Source: Dermacentor variabilis (lineage: Eukaryota > Arthropoda > Arachnida > Ixodida > Ixodidae). Taken from it: a stretch of DNA of 64,000 nt. Positions 1 to 9,945 of the stretch are shown here, in pieces. Below the pieces are notes generated by a model. That model ran no database searches. It was not told the DNA's origin and saw only the letters and a list, made by a program, of their open reading frames with translations. The DNA lies in NCBI RefSeq assembly GCF_050947875.1, contig NC_134572.1, forward strand, positions 120,523,105 to 120,587,104. Reading direction: 5' to 3'. The position numbers were made by a program, and so were the translations under genes. How positions within the stretch are numbered: position 1 is the first letter of the stretch; each line of letters opens with the position of its first letter.

Positions 1-125
1 TGAATGAACAGGTCTAGGTTACCAATTTTATGAGGATTTCTAAGTCATATCAAGATAGTTCTTTTTGTGTGCAGCTATACTTGGTTAAAATTTAACCATC
101 AACCCCACGTATTCTGTCCTTTTGA

Positions 126-462
126 AGTAGTTTAATGGCCTCTGAATACGATTCGTGTGGTATAAGTAGCACAGTGTCACTAGCATATTTAAATATTGCA
201 GCATTCAGTTCTATGTTAGCTATATAATTCACATAAAAGCTTATTAAAGAGGTCCCATAACTTACTATTGAGGTACACCATATCTAATTGATGTAAAATC
301 ATGTATCTTTGTAAAGCCAAGGTGTAAATGATTTGAAAAATGACTGGAAAATAATTCCGAATAACGACCTCGGAAACCAATGCTTTCTAGTTTGTATGTC
401 ATGATTTTGTGTTCTGTGGTTTCAAACGCTCTCGTCAAATACAAGAAGAAAAGTTCAAGCAC
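126..462 (-). pseudogene. Non-LTR reverse transcriptase remnant
   Basis: A minus-strand fragment of a retrotransposon reverse transcriptase. Residues resembling the first catalytic block (LTRAFETTEHKI, where most families have LTKAFDTVEHK) are followed by GFRGRYSELFSSHFSN and YGVPQ. A stop and a frame change follow, and then a block reading KYASDTVLL at about 150-200. That block is the position of the catalytic YADD motif, so one catalytic Asp is replaced by Ser and the first-block Asp is replaced by Glu. The element is therefore dead. The sequence resembles CR1/L2-like LINEs. It appears separate from the LINE starting at 526, because that LINE's 3' tail lies between them. Its ends are not defined. 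Confidence 0.7.
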
Positions 463-525
463 AATATCACAGTGATCAATATCTTACCTACAAAATGGTT
501 ACATTTTTAAGTACGTCAATTGTAC

Positions 526-588
<63 letters not shown>

Positions 589-590
589 TT
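526..590. repeat. TTTA microsatellite (LINE 3' tail)
   Basis: About sixteen near-perfect TTTA units. Read on the minus strand it is an AAAT array located directly at the 3' end of the adjacent LINE, so it most likely began as the LINE's 3' tail rather than as an independent microsatellite. Confidence 0.9.
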
Positions 591-839
591 GTGCCCTCAA
601 GGCATACAAGCATTATAGAGGGGAGGGGTCAATCATTCAACATAAATACAGTTATTTGCACATACACAATTAAAAAATTTCAAAAAATGGGATCGAATGC
701 AATTTCTAATAACGAAAATTCACACTGTCATGCAAGGCTTGTACAATGATTACGGCAAAAAAATACCATTGCAACCGATTGAGACACTAAAAGATGAAGT
801 TTCGAACCAACATAGAGAAGAAAAAAATGTTGGAATGCG

Positions 840-1126
840 TTAAATTCCGCTGGAAAGAGCTTCACGAAAATGGTCACAGTTGGTAATGTTAACTAATGAG
901 GCGGGACGATTGTTCCAGTCGAGGCTGGTTTTGGGCAGGAAAGAGTGCGAGTATGTTGCAGTGTTCTGGTGAGGGACATGGACTTTATGGTTGTGATCAA
1001 GTCGAGATGAAACAAAATTAGGCGGTTTAATCAGACGGGTCCTAAGAACATGATTATGATGATAGATCTTATGAAAGAATGCAAGTCGAGATAATTTCCG
1101 TCTATTTGCAAGCGGGGGCAGATTAA
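840..1126 (-). pseudogene. LINE ORF2, distal part
   Basis: The C-terminal about 95 codons of the LINE polyprotein lie downstream of the piggyBac insertion and end at a TAA (840-842). The reading contains LSRLAFFHKIYHH, LDHNHKVHVPHQNTATYSHS and LDWNNRP, which are the conserved blocks after the RT domain in CR1/L2-like elements. There are no internal stops. The frame continues directly from the proximal part at 3014 when one TTAA copy is kept. Confidence 0.8.
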
Positions 1127-1141
1127 CTCATTAAAGACCAG
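1123..1141 (+). repeat. piggyBac left terminal inverted repeat with TTAA
   Basis: Terminal sequence starting at TTAA (1123-1126). It matches the reverse complement of 2996-3014 at 15 of 19 bases. Confidence 0.8.
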
Positions 1142-1159
1142 CGTGACCATATGGTCACG
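1142..1159. promoter_or_regulatory. 18-bp perfect palindrome, subterminal in piggyBac
   Basis: CGTGACCATATGGTCACG is its own reverse complement. Relatives occur at about 1503-1517 and, with one change, at 2863-2878 near the right end. Placement just inside both ends suggests a transposase or host-factor binding site; this is inference. Confidence 0.5.
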
Positions 1160-1631
1160 TTAGCCTTCACAGTGGATTTCAATTAATTCAGATTAAGAAA
1201 GCGGCACCAAAATCGCCTTTGACGTGCCATTTGACATATTAGAGTTCCCTTTATGGATACAAGTGGCAGCAGCTGTCAGTCGTTTTCTGGGAGCCCCTCG
1301 CAAAAGCGGGAATAAGTGTTGCTCTGCGAGTAGCGTTGCGATGCATCGCTCCTAGGGGTAAGTGTTTTTTTTTTCACTTATTATTTAAGCAATAGTCAGA
1401 TATCCTTACCTCCGTATTGCCCTTTGAATATGTGACCTTCGATGAGCATTTGTGAAAGATTAATGTTTGATTTATCCATGAATGAGCGTGTTATCTTGCG
1501 CGTTGCCATATGGTCACGCTGGGCCTTTAGGCTACCGAACTTTTTTTATTTTTTAACTGCATTCTCATCTCTTGAACGTCTGCTGCCGCGTTCTCGCAGT
1601 GGTTATTTTTTATTTTATTGTCTGAATAGGC

Positions 1632-2757
1632 TGATGTTGGAAAAAATAGCGAAGATAGTCGTAGAGGAAGATGACGTCGTGTCAGTGATTTATATCGAGC
1701 TGCCAGAGGCTGGCACCTATTCGGATGAAGACTCAGTCGACGAAGACTCAGGTGGGCTCATTGACAATCTAAGCAGGTGGCAGCTATGAGCCGGCGTTGA
1801 AACGCGGAAAGCCTATCAGCTTCGGGTATAAAGTATGCTGCCTAAATGCCAAGAACAGATACCTTGCAAACTTCAAAGTGTATCAAGCCAAGCAGGAGAG
1901 ATAGCGGAACATCTGAAAAATACGAAAAGGACTTCGGAAGAGCAGCGGCGCCACTTCTTCAAAGGGTGGAAGAACTCGCAGCAGAGACGCACGACCTTCA
2001 TTTTTTTTCCTATTTTGATAATTTATTCACAAGCATGAAGCTACTCAGGCATCTCAAGGCACAGGACTACGAAGGCACGGGCACAGTGAAGCAGAACCGT
2101 GTTCCGAAAGAGTGCCCTATCGCTTGACCAGAATTCGTCAAGTGCCAACCTCGCGGGCACGAAGATCCTGCGCTGAGCGACAATGGAATAATTGCTGTCC
2201 GCTGGATGGACGACTCTGTAGTAACAATCGTAAGCACCATTCACGGCGTAGAGCCAATGTCATCTGCAGACAGGTACTCTCGTGTTGAGAAGAAGCGAAA
2301 CAAGGTGGCCCGTCCAAACACTGTTGCTCAGTACAAGTTTTATAGGAGGTGCGGACCTGATGGATGCAAATGTAGGTGCATATAGGATTGCAATCCGTGG
2401 CGAAAAGTGTTGGTGGCCGATTTTTACTTGACTTTGTAATGTATCTATCAGCAACGCTTGGGCGCTAATTCGTAGCACAGGGCTCAACGTCACGCAGGTG
2501 GAATTCCGCAGGCAAATTGCACAAAGCTACCTGATGCGATGGGATAATAACCCTAGAGCACCTCGTCAACGCCGAATCCCGAAGACTGGTGATGTCCTGA
2601 ATGGTACACGGTATGACTAAGTGGCCCACTTTGTTACAACAATACCTAATGGCAAGAGGCGGAGGTGTGCATGAGATAATTGCAACAGTGCGGTGCACAC
2701 ACAATTCACAAAGTATGACGTCGGCATGTGTATTCCATGATTCAAACCATATCCCAC
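1632..2757 (+). pseudogene. piggyBac-like transposase, broken
   Basis: Fragments of a PGBD-type DDE transposase. The N-terminal acidic region includes IELPEAGTYSDEDSVDEDSGGLIDNLS (about 1700-1780), then a large internal part is missing, including the first catalytic Asp. The sequence resumes at about 1850-2130 with EKYEKDFGRAAAPLLQRVEEL and FDNLFTSMKLLRHL, which contains the second catalytic Asp, then GTGTVKQNRVPKECPI. After a frame change come VRWMDDSVVTIVSTIHGVEP, YSRVEKKRNKVARP and GGADLMDANVGAYR, which carries the third Asp, then WWPIF and SNAWALIR. The C-terminal cysteine-rich region (about 2610-2757) has three in-frame stops. Only parts of the coding capacity remain. Confidence 0.8.
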
Positions 2758-2862
2758 TAAATAAGTGCTCGACTACTCGCTATGTATGTTTTTTGTGATG
2801 TTTCATGGCTTGAAATAAATGTTTTTAACTTTGCGTATTTTGCTGTAGCGTAAGGGCCCAGT

Positions 2863-2878
2863 GTGACCATATAGTCAC
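2863..2878. promoter_or_regulatory. Near-palindrome inside the right end of piggyBac
   Basis: GTGACCATATAGTCAC differs by one base from the left palindrome (GTGACCATATGGTCAC). It lies about 135 bp from the right end, against about 20 bp for the left copy. Confidence 0.5.
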
Positions 2879-2995
2879 GGGCTATATTTCGAAAGCTAAT
2901 TAGGCAAGAGTAATAAATTATTGCATGTGAATTATTAGTATAAAGGTAAGCTATTATATTAGATTTATTTCAAGATAGCAAGAAAAAAAAAGAAA

Positions 2996-3014
2996 CCGGT
3001 CCCTAATGGGTTAA
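2996..3014 (-). repeat. piggyBac right terminal inverted repeat with TTAA
   Basis: The partner of the left terminal repeat. The TTAA is at 3011-3014 and is immediately followed by LINE coding sequence. Confidence 0.8.
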
Positions 3015-4025
3015 GTATCGATTTCATGTTAGTTACGCTGGAAGTTCGATGATAGTTACTTAGGATAAAACGTGCTGAGCGATACTGCATTGCCTCCAAG
3101 TTATTGGTAAGAGTTGCAAGGCCAGGGTCCCAGATTGACGATGCATATTCGAGATTAGATCGGACATAAGTGATATATAACTGTCGCTTGAGTGATGAAG
3201 GTGCGAGAGACGTTTCTTTTCAGGTAACCAAGCACGCGATTGGCCTTTGGTGTTACGTGCTCGATGTACACCGAGGTATTTATAGGTAGTTACGGATTCT
3301 AGCGCCGTGCTGTGAAGAAGGTAGTTTGGGCAAGGTATGTTATTACGCGATACTCTCATTGATTTACATTTAAGAATGTTAAGCTTCATTTTCCACATTT
3401 CACACCAAGCAGAAATATTATTTAGGTCACGTTGAAGGATTATTGTGTCAATGTAATTAGAAATGTTGCGGTAGATAACATAATCATCAGCAAAAAGACA
3501 GACAGAAGAAGCGATGCTAGTAGGGAAATCATTAATATAAATCCAATATAGTAATGGGCCTAAAACTGAACCCTGTGGCCCTCCGGAGGAAACAGGTGCC
3601 TCCAGGGAATCGGTTCCATTCACCGTGACGAATTGATTGCGGTTAGAAAGAAAGTCGCGTATCCAGTGCCGTACTAAAGGGTCAATGTTTAGGCTGGTTA
3701 GTTTAGTTAGTAAAACCGCATTGAGAAGGACTTACATAATCAGATTTATCGCAAAAGGATATCATGCATGTGTAAAGAAATTCCCCCATTATATCCGTTA
3801 ACACGTTCATTATTGCAAATACTCTATAATAATGTTTATCTAGATTACTACCCTTTTATAAATTGGTCTAATTACTGAAGCCTTTAAACTCCGCGGGATT
3901 ATACCTGTTTCGAAACAACCATTGAAGTTCAAGGGGAGTGTTTTGAAGATGAAAGAAATATTGCTTTTATCGTTGCTTTCGCGCCACAAATTTTGCAAAT
4001 ATTTTTTATTTTCCTTTGCTGACAA
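3011..4025 (-). pseudogene. LINE ORF2, reverse transcriptase part
   Basis: The reverse transcriptase domain of the same LINE. From upstream to downstream it shows GIIPRSLKASVIRPIYK (3840-3960), then AVLLTKLTSLNIDPLVRHWIRDF (about 3640-3720) and VSSGGPQGSVLGPLLY. The catalytic block CLFADDYVIYRN (about 3470-3505) keeps both Asp residues. YKYLGV follows, then LKRQLYITYVRSNLEYASS-WDPGL (about 3100-3215). The first catalytic block (usually DFSKAFD) is damaged around 3720-3790, and there is a frame change near 3215-3250. The last stretch runs without a stop into the piggyBac junction. Confidence 0.8.
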
Positions 4026-5969
4026 GACGCAATTAAATGGTATTGCTTATTAACACTGCATATTGTCTCCTTATCACTTAGATAACGAGATAATACGCAT
4101 CTTGGCAGTGTATCCTACGAAAACTAGTTTGTTATAACGAAACAATAGGTTGGTTTGCTTGGAAGTATAGTACTACCTTCACCTGTATAAAACTGGAGAT
4201 AAGAGTCTTTGTCGTGCAGACAACACCATCAGAGATATCAAAATTTCCATATCATCTTACCAAACCAAACAGAAGCTCACAGGAAGACGTCAACTTGAAA
4301 TGATGAGGAGTAGTCGAGCGAGGAATGCCGCATTAACCAAAAGTTCTGAGAAAAAAAAAAGAACTTGTCTTCGTCAGGGTAGCAACTGCTTTACTTAGCA
4401 GCGTTAGTGAATGCTGCTGAGGAAAGCAGCTGTTAACCCTGACCATATTGTTGCTCTCATCACATCATATCGCTGAAATACGCGCCGCATTTGGTGCACG
4501 AAAGCGTTGTCGCTGAAACGTAGCTACGGTGTGAAAGAGAGTCTTCATATCTGCACTTTATGCCATTCAAGCAATAGGCCTCCTACTATGCTTAAATTCT
4601 ACGATACCACAGTGCAAGCTGAGTACCACAATGGTGCATTGCTGTTCTTAATAAACTCCGTTTCCGTGAAAGGTAAGTGATACCACATTTGGTCATCTAC
4701 ACACATAATTTCCTTTTGTTCTTTAGAATGGATTTAACTTCTTTCTTTCGTCGAGGAGGCTGCGAAATCAATAGTCAATTGTAATAGAAATACGATGGCC
4801 TTGCACGGAGCTTCGGGAACAGGAGCACTCCAAGATGGAATATATTTTGCGCAAAAATGACTTTAGATAGTACTACCCCATTTTCTTCTCCCCTTTTTAA
4901 TTACAGTTGGAGAAGTATTTACCTCTGTCAGTTTCTCCATTTCACGTTTAATCAAGCGACATTATTTTCATACTAACTTTCGTGTCGACTCTCGTCCCAA
5001 CAAAAAGACAGACCTTGAAACACATAATATTGCTCTCTAATCTAGCCTTCGGCTCTTAATTCGATCTTGAGAAAAAGGTTGTTGTATTTCCTAGTGTGCA
5101 ATATTGGTAGAACACGTAATTCGTCTACGACTACAAAGATAAAAGCGACACAAACATTTTTGAGACGTCATAGAAGTGCTGAGCAGCTTCATTGCCTCAG
5201 GTAATTTACCTGCTTAAAACTTTTCCTTGCTCACACGCTACTACACGAAATGAACCAGACCAGCATTTTGAGATAAACTTGAACAGTCAATTTCATCTAT
5301 CGGCCTCATCTATTCTATCAAATCATCGGGCAAGCAACATTTCAGACGCGAATGCCTGGAAGCGCTGTGGTTCATTTTTTTTACAGTTACTGGGACACGA
5401 CCGCGTTTGCGAATGTGACAAAGGTGATTTACGCTAGCACTTATGACAACATTGCGCAACGATGAGGAACAGGAACGTATTGCGAACAGAGACAGGCGTG
5501 TTGCTTTCAGTGTGTGTGTTTTAAAGGAGTGAGCGCTATTGTGGCAAGTTATTAAGCGTCTTTAGAACACTGAAACATGATGTGCGTGGCTTCTCGTCCA
5601 TCTGAGCCACGAACGAAGAGCTCAGAAAGGTTGGAAAGAAGTGTTCCTTGCCTGCATTAAAAGTTGGTCCTCGACTCACTTGAATATACAAGCGGGAAGC
5701 CTGTTCACAATACGTTGGTCCGTCTGAGACCACTCGCCAGACGTGGAGGCCTTCTTGTTTCACTTGCGGCTCAGTTCATCAAAGGCGTACACACCATGGT
5801 GGCCCAGCCGCTATGGGAGCCTCATATGGTTCTAATGCTCAGCCCAAGGTTGCAGGCTAAACTTTCGGCTGCGATGGCCGCATTCCGGGTGAACGAATCC
5901 CAAACTGCTGGTGTATTATGCTTTAAAAATAGATAACAACCACTCATGCACCGTGGCATGTCAGAAAAC
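4026..5969. other. No recognised feature
   Basis: AT-rich sequence with only short chance ORFs. I see no domain motif, tRNA shape or tandem repeat. The LINE similarity seen to the left fades at about 4025. Confidence 0.5.
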
Positions 5970-6045
5970 CAGAGCTGCTAAAGATTAATTCGGAACCCCT
6001 CGCTATGGTGTGTCTCGCAGAACGTGTGCTTTTATTGGAAAGATA
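5970..6045 (+). repeat. Degenerate SINE 3' part (Ruka-like)
   Basis: The run AATTCGGAACCCCTCGCTATG followed by GTGTGTCTCGCAGAACGTG parallels the 3' half of the better-preserved SINE copy at 21964-22192 (GGAGTCC--CACTACGGCGTG). The copy is much diverged and lacks the tRNA-like head. Confidence 0.35.
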
Positions 6046-6072
6046 AGCTTTCACAATGAGAAGGCAATAGTA

Positions 6073-6256
6073 ATGAATTCATAATTTGAAGAGCCAAAAC
6101 CACGGTTTGATTATGAGGCATGCCGTAGTGGGGGACTCCGGATTTATTTTGACCACCAGGGGATCTTCAACGTGCACCCAACTCACGGGACACGGGCGTC
6201 TTTGTATTTCGGCCTCCTCAAAATATACGTGACCGACGCGGCCGGATCTTGATCCC
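6073..6256 (-). mobile_element. tRNA-derived SINE (Ruka-like), minus strand
   Basis: On the plus strand this reads as the reverse of the tick SINE. The tail is CCAAAACCACGGTTTGATTATGAGGC, then CACTCCGG-like, GACCACCAGGGGATCTTC and CGTGCACC blocks, ending with GATCTTGATCCC from the B-box region. The A-box part is missing or diverged. Such elements are transcribed by RNA polymerase III and moved by LINE enzymes; this copy is inert. Confidence 0.7.
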
Positions 6257-7149
6257 TTCATCCAAATGCTAATAGCTCTCAGCATCAAATGTGAGCATTT
6301 TACACTCTATATTCGAGGCCAACTTGAATACTGCTCAACACTCATTTCCTTGCCATGTGCGTGGCAGACAGCCTGCAAAAATATTGCATGGAGTAGCCTT
6401 ATCCAGCAATCTCAGACACCTTTATCCAGAGACGTCAGTCTTCGCGTCTGTCTATGGTTCCCGTACACTGTACACATAAAAATCTATTTAATTAGACTGT
6501 GCTGCTACTCGAAGTAATTCAGAAGCCATATCGTTTATGTGAAAGAGATCAGTGTACTATGGGACGCAGTGGATCTCAATTTTAACATTTTACTCTACTT
6601 AGAAGTTTTTCTCGACAGATTGCATTTCGCGGGCACAAATTTAATTTAGGAAGGAGGTTGCACACTTCTAAAGAGAAAGTTTTGCAGGGTCCCTCTGTTT
6701 ATTCAAGGTGCTAGTCGATCAAAAATATCATAATATGTGCCAGTTGACGGTATCTCGGGAAGAAATAGGTTTCATGAGCTCGACAGAATAGAAGGCATCT
6801 GTGCGCTTGAGGGTAAGGTCCGTGAGCGCCTGGATTTCATTCTGGACGGAATAACCTCGTCTTGTCATGGTAGACAAGGCGGAGGGTAAGGAACATAGAA
6901 AAAGACATCTCGAAGGTAAAGCTTTGAAAAAGTGAACGGTTATGCTTTGCATTAAGTAATGATGGGAGAACGAAAGACGAAAAGACATGTAACGAGACGA
7001 TACCTTGCCGCTTTAGCGCCGAACAATAACGCGCATTGATGATTGAAGGTCTTCAGGGTCTGGTTCCAGGCTTAATTACTTCTAATTGTTCGACGAAGAA
7101 AAATACAAAGAATTCTTCTTTTCATATTCAATATAAATATATATATATA
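6257..7149. other. No recognised feature
   Basis: Contains only short ORFs and a TA run at about 7136-7149, which abuts the hairpin element to its right. Confidence 0.5.
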
Positions 7150-7356
7150 GGGGTTTTCTTCAAAGTTCAGCACGCAGGACCCGACGTAACATACGCAGGA
7201 AAGAGACGACGAACTTTTTGGAAGAATTCTTTTACTTAACGTTTTCGGCTGGTGGACCAGCCTTCGTCAGAGTACAGTGACGAAGGCTGGTCCACCAGCC
7301 GAAAACGTTAAGTAAAAGAATTCTTCCAAAAAGTTCGTCGTCTCTTTCCTGCGTAT
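7150..7356 (-). mobile_element. Inverted Penelope-type repeat with 79-bp perfect hairpin
   Basis: Positions 7191-7269 and 7278-7356 are exact reverse complements (79 bp), separated by an 8-nt loop (GAGTACAG). About 41 bp precede the left arm (7150-7190). On both sides the element abuts TA-rich sequence (TATATATA at 7142-7149 and at 7354-7361), consistent with a short target duplication, though simple sequence makes this ambiguous. The minus-strand copy carries a hammerhead-ribozyme core, which is known from Penelope-like retroelements. I read the feature as two terminal-repeat fragments joined tail to tail. No Penelope RT or GIY-YIG coding sequence is present. Confidence 0.65.
7233..7270 (-). 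ncRNA. Hammerhead ribozyme core (type I-like), partial
   Basis: The minus strand reads CTGACGA (7270-7264). Next comes a stem-loop GGCTGG-TCCA-CCAGCC (7262-7247), then GAAA (7246-7243) and ACGTTAAGTA ending near 7233. This is the order of the hammerhead catalytic core: CUGANGA, stem II, GAAA, a very short stem III, and a GUA cleavage triplet. One extra A follows GAAA compared with a minimal core. Stem I cannot be formed normally, because the upstream side has been replaced by the inverted copy; in the plus-strand copy the core begins GTGACGA. It is probably not catalytic in this context. Confidence 0.6.
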
Positions 7357-7410
7357 ATATACATATATATATATATATATATAAAGAGAGAGAGAGATAG
7401 ATAGAAAGAG
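7357..7410. repeat. TA and GA simple repeats
   Basis: A TA run followed by GA/GATA units, directly abutting the hairpin element. Confidence 0.85.
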
Positions 7411-7631
7411 ATGAGAGGCCCATCTTATATTCTATGCTTTAATAAATTTCTGTTTGGGTTCACTCTACCATCTATAGATGTTTTCATGGGCTGTGAAGGA
7501 CCCGACACGTAGCCCTCTTTATTGCAGCAATCATAGGGCGTGAAGCAACTTCCACGCTTTTGAATGGTGACGCAACCAACTCGCCATGGCGGCAGAAAGC
7601 AATAACGCTCGAGTACGGTACATGGGGTAGA

Positions 7632-7735
7632 GGTTGAAGTACCCCAAGTTGGTTAAACTATTCCGGATACACCCCACTAATGCGTGTCTCATATTCAGAT
7701 GGGGATTTCGGCACGTAAGAAGCCGGAATTTATCG
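7632..7735 (+). repeat. SINE 3' part (Ruka-like)
   Basis: The blocks GTTGAAGTACCCCAAGTTGG, TATTCCGGATACACCCCACTA, GCGTGTCTCATATTCAGAT and GGCACGTAAGAAGCC run in the same order as the 3' half of the SINE at 21964-22192. No tRNA-like head is visible. Confidence 0.65.
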
Positions 7736-9804
7736 ACTGGTGACGTGTTCTTTGCTTTTTTTTCTTATATACAGACGTTACAGTGCTTTAAATAGTTTGA
7801 AGATATCGTAAATATTGTTTGACTAGAGGGCGAGGAAGGTGGCGGAGGGGTGGGCACTTATTTTTGCTTTCTGAGCAAATAATTTATGAATCCACATTTT
7901 TTTCAGTGATAAGAAAAATGAAGCGCTGTCGCGCCCTTTGCACAGGATAGCGTTTTGCTAGCGCACAAAGGATACATGTCCATAGCTACGAATGCGCAAA
8001 AAGAAAGTGATTGCCCTTCATACATCACATGTGTTGCGGACACACTGCTTTGACGCGAGTTTGTATTTGCATAGCAAATGAAAGACCGCACCCGTGGCAC
8101 ATGCATGATTCATGCAAACAAGAACATGCCGCACATTCGACGAGGCATAGCTTACCCGCAGGGCTGCTTTCAAAGCGTCCAGTATGCAGATTGGTGCTTC
8201 GGTAAGGTCGCGCTGCTGAGCGTGTGTATCGCGTTGTTTGTTGCAATTTTACCAGACGGCGAGTTTCCCAGACGGCTCTCTTTTCACCGCTGCGTGATTG
8301 ATCCTCCCTAAGAGAAGACTGCCGCATATACTGCACGCTACGCTGAACTATTTTGAAAAAAAATCTCAAACAAATATCTAGTGGCGTGCTTACCATGGGC
8401 ATTGCTGTAGCAATCTGGGTCCTTCGCACGAACTGTACCCAAATGGAAGTGTAATTCCTCATCGTAGTATGAAAGCGTGGTTATCCTTGTTTTTATGTTT
8501 GCGGGTTGGAAAGTCGTGCCCAAGCAGTGTAGCTGTAGAGTTTACCGGAATCTTGATCAACTGCGCGAAAAGGGCGTAAATGTTTCTGTTTTTTATAACC
8601 GTTTCCTCAGCGCGAATTTTGGCAAATTTATTTTGCTGAGAACGTGCCTGGTCCAGAGTTCCTTAATATAAGAATTTTTCATAGCACAGGTATGACATTA
8701 ACATTGTTGTTAGAGGAGTATCTCTGCAGGTGGAAAAAGTAAAAAAAAATTATATAATTAGTTTGCTGCTGTGAATGTTAAAGTATCACAATAATCTATA
8801 TGAACTAGCACTAAACTGCTGAGACGCAATAGCATCAAGACTGTCAGTGTAAGACGTGACATTGTGTTTCAGTAATATTAATAGAAAACCATTTCAGTCG
8901 AAATATTGATTGCAGGAGCGTGGAGGGCAGTGGCCTTTTTGTTAATTCTGGTACTCCAGAAGTGCAATATATTTTTTCAGATTGTCAGCTAATTTTACTG
9001 ACTGCTGCCGCATGAACGATGTTATCTTCCTCATATCTGTAGTTCCCTCTTCTTGTTGAATTTCGTATTTTATTTCTTGCGTACTGTAAGATGTATACAT
9101 GGCGTGAGGTATTCTGTATAATTTTTGCTGTTATTATTCATCCAGCTTGTAGCTTCTTCAATTGACAGACGCTTTTCGAAGCTGCCCTTCCTGTTATATT
9201 CTAGATGAAATTGATAAAATTAATGAAAACAAAACATTTTATCCTAAATACCCTATATGGGTTAAATGCGCGCAACAGACGCTACCACTTTGCGTTCAAT
9301 TTACGCAGTGTACAACTGGTAAACTAATTTGCGTAATTTATGGAAAGCACAGAAAAAAAAGCTTCTTTCGTCATAAAAATCCACGTAACCATTCAAAATC
9401 AAACTAAATACATGCTTTAGATAACAAGATGATCTGCACAATAATTTCACTATACTCGCGGACAACTTTTCTTGGCTATGAAACGAAAGCTACGGGGCCG
9501 GAGCTTCTGCACATGACTGTATTCTTCCGGGCGCGCTCCGCACCGGTTTTGGTTTCGCCAACCCCGCGCCTCTTTACGTTAGCGAAGGCATAATAATTAA
9601 CTCGGCGTGAATAAATGATTATTCATATCGAATATGTGCCAAGTTCGGAACAGCGAGCATCGCTGCCGGCGTCAGAGCTCCGAAGCAGCCGTATGATATC
9701 GGTTAGGACTTAGACGCGCAAACGACGCTGGCCTCGGTAGAGCCATCGCAGCAGCAAGCTCACCCGCTCACCCGTTTTTACATGCTGAAGTTTGCGATTT
9801 CCAG
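7736..9804. other. No recognised feature
   Basis: Several overlapping ORFs up to 145 codons on the minus strand (8025-8462) and shorter ones on plus have no motif I recognise and no consistent codon bias. Nothing else stands out. Confidence 0.5.
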
Positions 9805-9945
9805 ATGGTGTGTGTGCGTGTGTGCGTGAGTGCGTGCGTACGTGCGTACGTGCGTGTGTGTGTGTGTGCGTGCGTGTATGTGTGTGCGTGCGTGTGCGTG
9901 TGTGTGCATGCGTGCGTGTGTGTGCATGCGTGCGTGTGTGCTTCA
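9805..9945. repeat. TG/CG-rich imperfect microsatellite
   Basis: About 140 bp of GTGTGC/GTGCGT units, interrupted by GCATGC and TACG. It explains the histidine/threonine-rich and valine/cysteine-rich ORFs seen across it on both strands. Confidence 0.9.

Larger units (their letters stand above)
1123..3014 (+). mobile_element. piggyBac-like DNA transposon (degenerate)
   Basis: A 1,892-bp element bounded by TTAA at both ends, the target duplicated by piggyBac-superfamily transposases. The left end reads TTAACTCATTAAAGACCAG, and the reverse complement of the right end reads TTAACCCATTAGGGACCGG; these agree at 15 of 19 positions. It carries a broken piggyBac-type transposase on the plus strand and near-palindromic GTGACCATATGGTCAC motifs inside the left end, near 1505 and inside the right end. 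It sits inside a LINE ORF that is continuous once the element and one TTAA are removed. The missing middle of the transposase and the internal stops make it non-autonomous and old. Confidence 0.85.
526..4025 (-). mobile_element. CR1/L2-like LINE, interrupted by a piggyBac element
   Basis: A 5'-truncated non-LTR retrotransposon on the minus strand. The 3' end is a TTTA/AAAT microsatellite at 526-590, and about 250 bp of 3' UTR lies between it and the ORF stop at 840. The coding part is split by the piggyBac-like insertion at 1123-3014. Recognisable blocks run from RT palm upstream (GIIPRSLKASVIRPIYK near 3840-3960) to the C-terminal block with LDWNNRP near 900. The family assignment rests on the WNN-P C-terminal motif and the short tetranucleotide tail typical of CR1/L2-like elements. 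The 5' boundary near 4025 is where similarity fades and is not a true end. Confidence 0.75.

Noticed and set aside
5536..5936. Overlapping ORFs of 75-90 codons on both strands
   Set aside because: No motif; length is within chance expectation.
8025..8462. 145-codon minus-strand ORF
   Set aside because: No recognisable domain, overlapped by equally long ORFs on the other strand, no repeat or splice context.
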